DNA of 64,000 nucleotides from Botryococcus braunii (taxonomy: Eukaryota; Chlorophyta; Trebouxiophyceae), in assembly GCA_002005505.1 (NCBI GenBank), contig KV908695.1, positions 54,037 through 118,036 of the forward strand. The letters run 5' to 3'. Positions 13,193 through 21,176 of the stretch are shown piece after piece; positions within the stretch are counted from its first letter, which is position 1, and the number at the start of each line of letters is the position of its first letter. Made by a program: the position numbers and the translations under genes. The notes beneath the pieces are model-generated. The model had not been told where the DNA came from, searched no databases, and was given only the letters and a program-made list of their open reading frames with translations.

Positions 13193-13886
13193 TGTTGAGT
13201 TCTGAACATTATTATTGAATGCCTTGTGCTTTAAGTGATCTTCATGTGTGCACTATTAGGATATGGGTCCATTGAGAACATAAGGTACCTTGCGACACGG
13301 CAGATTCTGGACGTTTTCGAACATAAGGTACAATCCTATCTAGATCACACGTTTGTCGGATGAACTCTTAAGGCTGCCCCACCGGAGTGAATACCAACTG
13401 GTTGTGAAAGATGCTGGGCATCACCAGATGCTAGTCTTGTCCAACAGTTGTGTGTGGCACTCAGCAGACAGTCGTACGGACTGTAGCTGGAGTAACTTCG
13501 TCTATTGACGACCTGTCTGCTTTGTACAGGTACGGTACGGCAGTGTGTGTTGTATCATTGTTGCTATTGTGAGAGTGAACAAGCTTAGTGTACCCTGTAG
13601 TCACTCAAACAGATAAGGGACAGTGACTTCAGGGAGTATAGGCATGTACTTGAACGTAGCCGTCTAGAGCCTTATCTAGTGATTGCTTGATCGGTGCTTG
13701 TGTACAAGATAATGATGTAACGGAACTGGTTGTGAAAGATGCTGGGCATCACCAGATGCTAGTCTTGTCCAACAGTTGTGTGTGGCACTCAGCAGACAGT
13801 CGTACGGACTGTAGCTGGAGTAACTTCGTCTATTGACGACCTGTCTGCTTTGTACAGGGAAAGCCGATTGCCCATAACCTTTCACA
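13193..13886 (+). repeat. 5' LTR of Copia A2
   Basis: TGTTGAG...TTTCACA, 694 bp. A 135-bp block is present twice, at 13396-13530 and 13724-13858, separated by 193 bp, with the second block ending 28 bp before the LTR end. This is the promoter-bearing LTR for A2, and the final bases mirror the primer-binding site. Confidence 0.95.
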
Positions 13887-13904
13887 GGTTATGGGCCCAC
13901 GCCC
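13887..13904 (+). promoter_or_regulatory. Primer-binding site of A2 (half initiator tRNA-Met)
   Basis: GGTTATGGGCCCACG directly abuts the LTR with no spacer and complements the anticodon arm of initiator tRNA-Met. The LTR-terminal GCCCATAACC (13870-13879) is the exact inverse, giving a 10-bp stem with a TTTCACA loop. The leader then runs 13905-14276 with no convincing ORF. Confidence 0.78.
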
Positions 13905-14276
13905 TTCCAGCTGAGCCAAGTAAAAGCAGGAGTGAAGGTCGTCTACGGATGGGTCAGACGTAAGCGTCAACAAAGGAGCTCGAGCGTGGCGCAGCGGCGC
14001 AAGGGAACTCGAGTGTACCAGGACCATTATCTTACTCACAGTTTACCTTTCTGGGAAATTCATAATTGAAGTTTTAGCTGTGCTTTATCATTCATAGACG
14101 TTGTCTAGAAGCACTGAGTGAGTCGGGCCGGACTCCGGCGCAAACTTCTGAGGGGAACATATCTGCTACTACTGTGCAAGACTGGCTGGTAAATTTCCAT
14201 GACATGGAGGGAATTGTAGGGTATTGCTGCATTCCAGAAGTTTATGAGTAAGTTTGGCTGGTGAAGTGACAATAGT

Positions 14277-15911
14277 ATGACAATAAGGGGCAAAGAAAAG
14301 GAAAGTAGCAGTGAAACAGCAATGTCTCAACCTGGAGAAGTCAGTGGGGCCACTCCAGGGCAGTCTATGACCGGGACACAATCAGCCACTGCAGAACCAA
14401 AGGTGGAGATTGACAAGGCAGCCTACATCCCCAATACCTCTAATCCAAAGATGACTGTCATGCTTGATGATGGAGGGCGCAATTTTGAATTTTGGTATGA
14501 AGCTTTGGAGGCGTGCGCAAACACCAAGGGGGTCAGAGCGGCTTTGGAGAGGCCAATGCCAGGGTCGGTGGAGAACTCAGCCATCAAGCAGTGGCTGATC
14601 CAGTCAGTTCCAGTCATCTGGCATTCTCAGATCTCATGCCACAAAGCAGCGTTCGACTTCATCACGTGGGTGAAGAACAGTCACACTGGAGGGAGCAACC
14701 AAGACATCAACCTTGAGTGGTACAAGGAAATGGAGCAGGGCATCAAGACAGGGGAGACACTCAAGGTTTACCTCTACAGAATGATGGATCTGGCTACAAG
14801 TCTCAGAAACAACGCGTTCATCCTCTTGGACCACAATGTTGGGGAGCTGATGGTGAAGGGCCTCCCTCCTGTGCTGAGGCTCGAGTCCCTGGAGGTTATG
14901 GCAACCGACAAGCCGCCATTGGAGCTGATTCAAAGAATCCTGCGCGCCGCAGCCAGCCGTGGGTACAAGGACCCACCTGCAGAGGTAACACCTCAGGCCA
15001 TGGCAGCTGCAGCAGTGGCTGGTCCCTCTGGGGGGGTAGCTGGAGCGTCATCAAGCGCTGTAGCTGCACCAGGAGTGGGAGCAGTACCGGGAGTTGGAGC
15101 AGCACTACCAGCAAACGAACAGCCTCCCGCTGGCCCCTCTGCAACTACTTTTGGTGGCAGGGGGCGTGGACCTGGTAGGGCAAGAAGGCCCAGAGAGGAG
15201 CTTACATGCCACTTCTGCAAGGCAAAGGGCCACTTCATGACTGACTGCGGACCGCTCAGGCAGCTGCAGGCTCTGCATCAAAACATGCAAGCGGCAAGCG
15301 TTGGGCCTGCAGCTTACTGGGGCCAGGGAGGCCCACAGTCGTCTCCTCAAGCCTGGTGGGACCATGGATCTGGCCGGGGTGGCCCGCCTTCATCCGCTTC
15401 CAGCCCTGGACCACCTTCAGCATATAACTATCCAACAAGTCAACACACGTTTCCGGGGTGGCATTTACCACCTCCACCCCCTCCTTCTGGTGAGGCGATG
15501 TTTATCTCTCTCAATGTGCTTGCCCCAACTTCGCATGGAGCTAGCAGCACATCTTGGTTAATAGATAGTGGTGCCTCTGTGCATATAGTCAATGATCTCT
15601 CATTGCTCCATAATCCAGTTATGCATGGACAGCCTCTTCCTCTGCACTTGGCAACGTCAGACGCCAAGGGAGGAATCATTGCATCTGGGTCTGTATGCCT
15701 TGTGAATGCAAGGCACGAAGTATTCTGGCTGCACAATGTGCAGTGTGTTCCTTCTGCGCATACCAACCTCATTTCAGTCACTGGTGCAATTCAGGATGGA
15801 GCATCTTTCCTGACTGACACTGCAGGTGGTTACACAGCCATGAAGGGACCTGAAGGGTGGTGTGGAGATATCACCCGCGCACGAGGTCTGTTTTTTTTTG
15901 GAGTTTGTTAG
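14277..15911 (+). CDS. gag: Copia A2 gag-protease
   Basis: 544 codons. The N-terminal half is a Copia Gag capsid region (FEFWYEALEACANTKG, MEQGIKTGETLKVYLYRMMDL) that builds the particle. An Ala/Gly/Pro-rich spacer and a zinc knuckle follow (CHFCKAKGHFMTDC, about residue 305). The aspartic protease then reads WLIDSGASVHIVNDLSLLHNP (about residue 425). The frame ends after RARGLFFFGVC because of a nine-T run at 15891-15899; with eight T the frame would flow into the integrase ORF. The start at 14277 gives the longest ATG-initiated frame, and an internal ATG at 14323 (MSQPGEVSG) is an alternative. Either a one-base mutation or a +1 frameshift is needed to make the rest of pol. Confidence 0.9.
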   Translation: MTIRGKEKESSSETAMSQPGEVSGATPGQSMTGTQSATAEPKVEIDKAAYIPNTSNPKMTVMLDDGGRNFEFWYEALEACANTKGVRAALERPMPGSVENSAIKQWLIQSVPVIWHSQISCHKAAFDFITWVKNSHTGGSNQDINLEWYKEMEQGIKTGETLKVYLYRMMDLATSLRNNAFILLDHNVGELMVKGLPPVLRLESLEVMATDKPPLELIQRILRAAASRGYKDPPAEVTPQAMAAAAVAGPSGGVAGASSSAVAAPGVGAVPGVGAALPANEQPPAGPSATTFGGRGRGPGRARRPREELTCHFCKAKGHFMTDCGPLRQLQALHQNMQAASVGPAAYWGQGGPQSSPQAWWDHGSGRGGPPSSASSPGPPSAYNYPTSQHTFPGWHLPPPPPPSGEAMFISLNVLAPTSHGASSTSWLIDSGASVHIVNDLSLLHNPVMHGQPLPLHLATSDAKGGIIASGSVCLVNARHEVFWLHNVQCVPSAHTNLISVTGAIQDGASFLTDTAGGYTAMKGPEGWCGDITRARGLFFFGVC

Positions 15912-18900
15912 TCCTGTCAGAGGGCAGCAAGTTGGCTGTAGACATATTGATCACATGGCTGAGGCGTCTCATCTTAGGAAAGGACACGTGTGTAGCGAGA
16001 GATCTCTGTGGCATGCTAGGTTAGGTCATCCTGGTGCCAGCAGCATGCAGAGGTTCTCCAAGGAAGATCTGGTTACAGGAATCAATATCTCCCTTGCTCC
16101 CTGCTCTGAGTGCCCCAAGCACTGTGAATCGTGTATACAAGGGAAACACTCCAGACCTCCTTTCCCTGTATCTTCCAGGCCTGCACATAACCCCCTCGAT
16201 AGAGTCCATGTGGATACTGTGGGTCCCATATCACCTCCTGCCATCACAGGTGAACGATATTGGGTCACTGTAGTGGATGAAAGTTCACACCAAGTTGCCT
16301 CCCTGCCTGTGAAGTCAAAGGATTGCATCCCAAAGGCTGTGATAGACCTGCTCCGTTTTTGGCAGACCCAACGAGGCACGGTTGTGAAGTGTGTGAGGAC
16401 TGACAGGAGTTCAGAGTTCCTGAACCAGCAATTCAAAGAGTTTTGTGCTCAGCAGGGCACTAAGATGGAGTCCTCAGCGCCCTACACGCCTCAGCAGAAT
16501 GGGGTGGCGGAGAGGATGAATAGGACCCTGAAGGAGCGAACAAGGACTCTGTTGGTCCATGCTGCAGCAGACCCTTCCCTTTGGAACGAGGCGCTTGAGA
16601 CAGCTACCCTCCTCTACAATGTGGGTCCTACTTCAGGCAGGTCCCTGACCCCCATGGAATTATTCTTTGGTGTCAAACCTGATGTGTCTGTGCTGCGCAC
16701 GTTTGGCTGTGTAGCCCATGTGCACATTCCCAGTGGCCAAAGGTCTGTTTTTGGGCCCAAGACCATCCCTGGGATGTTTACTGGTTATTGTCCCCAGTCT
16801 AAAGCGTATCGTGTGTACGTGGGGAATGGAGTGTGGAAGGAGAGTAGGGACGTCAGCTTTATCGAGCACTTGAGGGGGGCTGAGAGAGTGGGTCTATCAA
16901 AGGTCCAGCCTGGGTCTGTCTATGATTCTAGGATATCACCCCCCCTTGGCAGTGAGAATCTGGCAACGCCTCAAGCAATTCCCTCTGCTGCTCCACCCAC
17001 GTTCTGGGATGAGGAGGATGACCATGGAGTGGAGACGCTTTCCACTGGGGCTCCTGGGACCTCTGGACTTTGTGCTGGGGATCAGTCTGGAGACGGGACC
17101 ATAGCAGCACATGACCAAGGAACCCCCACCAGCCTGGATTCTACTGTTGGGACCCCAGAACCATCTCAGCACTCGTGGTCGGTGCTTGAACATATGCAGA
17201 ATCTGGCCAGGGGGGGTGTAGAAACTCAATCCCAGGTAGAAAAAATGCAGAAGGTACAAGAGGGGTTGCGAATGCAGGGGAAGTCACAAATTCCCCTTCC
17301 TCCAGGGACCCTTACAAGGGAGCAGCGTTTTGTACAGCGCGTGGCTAGGAGAGAGCATTCTGACATCCCATTGCATGCCCCTGACCCAGGTCAGGCAATT
17401 GTGAGTGAGCCAAACATGGTTGGTCTCCCTGATATGCAGGGGCAGGTTGAGACAGTCGAGGCTATGTTCGGTGCAGATGTAAGAGATGAGAGCAGTGGGT
17501 TAGACATGCCAGCAGTAGGGGAAGCTGGTGCCCAATCCCAGTCACTGGCTAGTCATGCTTATGGTGTGCAGGCTGACATTGTAGGCGCAGCTCAGGCAAG
17601 TCTGGGTAGTGTGCCCAAGTGTGAGTCCAGGAGAGAGAGAGAGCTGGTGCTCCCCTCTGCATTGCGGAAGGTGCGAGAATGTAAGGGTGCTGCACATGAG
17701 TCCAGTAGTCAAGGAGAGAGAGAGAGACTTGAGAAGGAATCAGATAATCCCGGCAGTACTGCCCAGTCCCAGCATAAGGTACATAATGTACCTTATTCTG
17801 GCAACCAGGGAGAGAGAGAGAGAGAGAGAGAAGGGAACAGCACCAGTAAGGCTGACAGCCCTGCTGCACCACAGCATAAGGTACAGAGTGTACCTTCTGT
17901 CAGGTTGGGAAAAGTTCACGTGCCCTCAAACTTGAGGGAAGCCCAGCGCTCACCTCAGTGGGAGTTTTGGCAGCAGGCAATGCAAGGGGAGATGGAGTCT
18001 TTAGACACCCATGAGGTTATGCAGTATGTGGAAAGACCCCATGGGCAGAAAGTTATCCCTGTTCATTGGATTTTTTCTACAAAAAACGATGCACATGGGA
18101 ATGTCACTCGGTTTAAAGCAAGATTGGTTGCCCAGGGTTGCAGACAGATTCCTGGTATAGATGTTGGTGAGGTTTTTGCACCTACCAGCAGCTATGGTGC
18201 TAGGAGAGCTGTGCTGGGAGTGGCTGCCACACAAAATCTTGAGATCCACCAAGTGGATATCAAGACAGCTTTTCTCAATGGGGAGTTGGAGGAAGAGGTC
18301 TATGTGACCCAACCACCAGGATTTGAGAATGGCAACACGAGAGTTGTGTGCAAGCTCAGGAAGGCACTCTACGGTCTTAAGCAAGCCCCACGGGCTTGGC
18401 ACAAGACCTTGAGCGACAAGTTGAGCGTGATGGGGTATAGTGTGTGCAAGAGCGACGCTGGGGTATACATCAGGAGGGCCCCTGATGGTAATCTGTCGTT
18501 TATTCTTGTTTATGTCGATGATCTTCTCATTGTTGCCAGAGTGGTTGCAGAGATTGAGTGGGGGAAAGAGTTATTGAAGAAGGACTTCACCATCCATGAT
18601 TTGGGAGAGGTGAATGATTTCCTGGGGTGTCAGGTCCTACGCAATAGAGTTCAGGGCACTATTTCCATGAGTTGCACTCCCAAGATTGATGCTCTTGTGG
18701 AGAAGTTTGGCGTTGCTGATGATGGACGTGGGGTTGATACCCCCATGTCCAAGGACTTCGTGGCTAGCAGCAGACCCGAGTCCTCAGATGGTATGTCACA
18801 TGGGGCTGGTACCCCTCTGCCACCTGGTCATCGATACTGCGAGTTAATTGGATCGTTACTGTACATAGCCAATACGACCCGGCCTGACATTTCTCAGGCT

Positions 18901-19494
18901 GTTGGAGTGTTGTCAAGGTATAGAATGACACCCACTACCTCACACTGGAATGAGGCCATTCGAGTGCTGAAGTACTTGAGAGATACCAGAGAGTTAGCTC
19001 TTACTCTGGGTGGAAAGGGCCCTGAGCTAGAAGGCCATGTTGATGCCGACTATGCTGGGGACCTGGACCACAGGTATTCCACCACTGGCTATGTTCTATC
19101 AGTCTATGGTAGTGCCGTGGTTTGGGGAAGCAAGAAGCAGGGCTCAGTTGCTACCTCAACTGTGCAAGCTGAGTTTATGGCAGCTGGCCATATTGTGAAG
19201 GAAGCCAACTGGCTAAGGGGCTTCTTGGAAGAGATAGGGGCTGCACCTTGGAGGGTCAAAATTTTCTGTGACAACCAAGGATGCATTTCTAATTTACGGA
19301 ACCCCCTGTATTCCAAATTCACAAAGCACGTTGCAGTAAGCTTCCACTACGCTAGGGAAGCTATGGCACTTGGGCAGGTAGATATCCTCTATGTGGAATC
19401 TGCTCGCAATGTGGCTGACATTATGACCAAGCCACTTGCCAAGCCCGTGTTTGTTGGTCATCGTGATTCACTAGGTTTGAGAAGATACACTTAG
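15862..19494 (+). CDS. pol: Copia A2 integrase, reverse transcriptase and RNase H
   Basis: 1210-codon frame, meaningful from about 15900 on. Order: GAG-pre-integrase (LWHARLGHPGASSM, CSECPKHCESCIQGK), integrase core (HVDTVGPISPPA, VRTDRSSEFLNQQ, NGVAERMNRTLKER), then a long acidic and Ser-rich linker with GA-coded Glu-Arg runs. Reverse transcriptase follows (RFKARLVAQGCRQIPG, VDIKTAFLNGELEEE, catalytic YVDD in ILVYVDDLLIV), then RNase H (VDADYAGDLDHRYSTTG, TSTVQAEFMA, CDNQGCISNL). It ends at a TAG before the polypurine tract. It would copy the RNA and integrate the cDNA. The frame is +1 relative to gag. No stop lies inside it. Confidence 0.9.
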   Translation: MEISPAHEVCFFLEFVSPVRGQQVGCRHIDHMAEASHLRKGHVCSERSLWHARLGHPGASSMQRFSKEDLVTGINISLAPCSECPKHCESCIQGKHSRPPFPVSSRPAHNPLDRVHVDTVGPISPPAITGERYWVTVVDESSHQVASLPVKSKDCIPKAVIDLLRFWQTQRGTVVKCVRTDRSSEFLNQQFKEFCAQQGTKMESSAPYTPQQNGVAERMNRTLKERTRTLLVHAAADPSLWNEALETATLLYNVGPTSGRSLTPMELFFGVKPDVSVLRTFGCVAHVHIPSGQRSVFGPKTIPGMFTGYCPQSKAYRVYVGNGVWKESRDVSFIEHLRGAERVGLSKVQPGSVYDSRISPPLGSENLATPQAIPSAAPPTFWDEEDDHGVETLSTGAPGTSGLCAGDQSGDGTIAAHDQGTPTSLDSTVGTPEPSQHSWSVLEHMQNLARGGVETQSQVEKMQKVQEGLRMQGKSQIPLPPGTLTREQRFVQRVARREHSDIPLHAPDPGQAIVSEPNMVGLPDMQGQVETVEAMFGADVRDESSGLDMPAVGEAGAQSQSLASHAYGVQADIVGAAQASLGSVPKCESRRERELVLPSALRKVRECKGAAHESSSQGERERLEKESDNPGSTAQSQHKVHNVPYSGNQGEREREREGNSTSKADSPAAPQHKVQSVPSVRLGKVHVPSNLREAQRSPQWEFWQQAMQGEMESLDTHEVMQYVERPHGQKVIPVHWIFSTKNDAHGNVTRFKARLVAQGCRQIPGIDVGEVFAPTSSYGARRAVLGVAATQNLEIHQVDIKTAFLNGELEEEVYVTQPPGFENGNTRVVCKLRKALYGLKQAPRAWHKTLSDKLSVMGYSVCKSDAGVYIRRAPDGNLSFILVYVDDLLIVARVVAEIEWGKELLKKDFTIHDLGEVNDFLGCQVLRNRVQGTISMSCTPKIDALVEKFGVADDGRGVDTPMSKDFVASSRPESSDGMSHGAGTPLPPGHRYCELIGSLLYIANTTRPDISQAVGVLSRYRMTPTTSHWNEAIRVLKYLRDTRELALTLGGKGPELEGHVDADYAGDLDHRYSTTGYVLSVYGSAVVWGSKKQGSVATSTVQAEFMAAGHIVKEANWLRGFLEEIGAAPWRVKIFCDNQGCISNLRNPLYSKFTKHVAVSFHYAREAMALGQVDILYVESARNVADIMTKPLAKPVFVGHRDSLGLRRYT

Positions 19495-19514
19495 AGCATG
19501 CAGGCAAGGGGAAG

Positions 19515-20208
19515 TGTTGAGTTCTGAACATTATTATTGAATGCCTTGTGCTTTAAGTGATCTTCATGTGTGCACTATTAGGATATGGGTCCATTGAGAA
19601 CATAAGGTACCTTGAGACACGGCAGATTCTGGACGTTTTCGAACATAAGGTACAATCCTATCTAGATCACACGTTTGTCGGATGAACTCTTAAGGCTGCC
19701 CCACCGGAGTGAATACCAACTGGTTGTGAAAGATGCTGGGCATCACCAGATGCTAGTCTTGTCCAACAGTTGTGTGTGGCACTCAGCAGACAGTCGTACG
19801 GACTGTAGCTGGAGTAACTTCGTCTATTGACGACCTGTCTGCTTTGTACAGGTACGGTACGGCAGTGTGTGTTGTATCATTGTTGCTATTGTGAGAGTGA
19901 ACAAGCTTAGTGTACCCTGTAGTCACTCAAACAGATAAGGGACAGTGACTTCAGGGAGTATAGGCATGTACTTGAACGTAGCCGTCTAGAGCCTTATCTA
20001 GTGATTGCTTGATCGGTGCTTGTGTACAAGATAATGATGTAACGGAACTGGTTGTGAAAGATGCTGGGCATCACCAGATGCTAGTCTTGTCCAACAGTTG
20101 TGTGTGGCACTCAGCAGACAGTCGTACGGACTGTAGCTGGAGTAACTTCGTCTATTGACGACCTGTCTGCTTTGTACAGGGAAAGCCGATTGCCCATAAC
20201 CTTTCACA
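19515..20208 (+). repeat. 3' LTR of Copia A2
   Basis: 694 bp, internal 135-bp duplication at 19718-19852 and 20046-20180. Preceded by the polypurine tract AGGCAAGGGGAAG and followed by the CCTAC target duplication. Confidence 0.95.
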
Positions 20209-20921
20209 CCTACTAGTCCTAACAGGAGCAGTCAGTAAGTACTTTAAAGCCTGCTGATCAGTGTGAACTGTAAATTTAGCACCCAGCAACAAATGTTTCC
20301 ATTTAAGCAAAGCATGAACAAGAGCCAATAATTCTCTGTCATACGGGGCCAATTTTCTCTCAGGGGGCTGGAGTTTCCTGGACTTGAAGGCGACGGGCTG
20401 CAGTCCCTGGCCTTGATCCTGCTGGAAAACAGCACCCACAGCAAAGCCTGAGGCATCCACATGCACAACAAAAGGTTTGTCTAAGTCTGGCATTAACAAA
20501 CATGGAGGAGAGGACACAAGATCCTTCAATGCAATGAAGGCTTGGGCTTGAGGTCCCTCCCAAGCCCAGGTCACATCCTTCTTCAATAGCTCAGTAAGGG
20601 GAAATGCAACATCTGCAAAATGATCTATAAATGTATCATAGTATCGAGTCAAGCCTAAGAAACCTCTCAACTGTGACACATTCAAGGGAGTGGGCCAGTC
20701 CCGGATGGCTGCAACCTTCCTCGGATCCACCATAATCCCTTGGGGTGTCAACAAGTGTCCCAAGTATTCCACCTGCTTAGAAACAAACTCACATTTAGAT
20801 CTTTTACAATAGAATTTATCTTCCCTAAGCACTAACAGGATAATACGTAAGTGCTCCATGTGTTCTTCAACAGACTTAGAATATATCAGGATGTCATCCA
20901 GGTAAACCAACACAAACCTAT
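20209..20921 (-). pseudogene. pol: G1 reverse transcriptase (distal) and RNase H segment
   Basis: Open minus-strand frame between Copia A2 and the G2 LTR. It starts with the catalytic box ([20 protein letters not shown]), passes through the thumb (CKRSKCEFVSKQVEYLGHLL), and reaches RNase H (HVDASGFAVGAVFQQDQGQG, YDRELLALVHALLKWKHLLL, HTDQQALKYLLTAPVRTSR). It joins 33613-33996 upstream and 13192 downstream once the insertions are removed. It has no stop of its own. Confidence 0.88.
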
Positions 20922-21124
20922 TGTAACGGCAGGAAGCTGCCAGGTCCTGAAATGTGTAGGATTTTGGGCAGGAAGCTGCCGGGTCCTGAAATGAAGGTTC
21001 TGGAAAGTGGCACGCGTCTTGGCGTCGAAGGAAGTCCCGGTGCTGACCGGCTTGTAACAGTTTTCCGCTGAATGCTCTAACCTGACTTGTGTCTCGTCTC
21101 TCTCTCTCTTCCTTTGCCACTATA
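20922..21124 (+). repeat. 5' LTR of G2 (203 bp)
   Basis: Starts TGTAACGGCAGG and ends CCACTATA; the copy at 33411-33612 matches except for a T indel and about three substitutions. It contains a near-tandem repeat of GGCAGGAAGCTGCC followed by (A/G)GGTCCTGAAATG. Confidence 0.92.
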
Positions 21125-21127
21125 AGG

Positions 21128-21139
21128 TGGTATCGGCGA
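21128..21139 (+). promoter_or_regulatory. Primer-binding site of G2, TGGTATCGGCGA
   Basis: Three bases after the LTR; TGG complements a tRNA CCA end. The same 12-mer is used by G1 and by the Copia elements C and D. Confidence 0.8.
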
Positions 21140-21176
21140 GTAAAGCAAGGTTTTGCTAATCTACCTGTTGGGTATA

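Larger units (their letters stand above)
13193..20208 (+). mobile_element. Copia A2, full-length copy (7016 bp)
   Basis: Complete Ty1/Copia element: 694-bp LTRs at 13193-13886 and 19515-20208, target duplication CCTAC at 13188-13192 and 20209-20213, primer site, gag-protease frame, integrase-RT-RNase H frame, and a polypurine tract (AGGCAAGGGGAAG, 19502-19514). The two LTRs differ by one base that I could find (C/A at 13293 versus 19615), implying a very recent insertion into G1. The only visible defect is a one-base frame offset between the two coding frames in a T run at 15891-15899. Confidence 0.95.

Noticed and set aside
15870..15911. Programmed -1 frameshift at the T run of Copia A
   Set aside because: The integrase frame is +1 (or -2) relative to gag, so a -1 slip would not reach it; a one-base indel or +1 shift is required.
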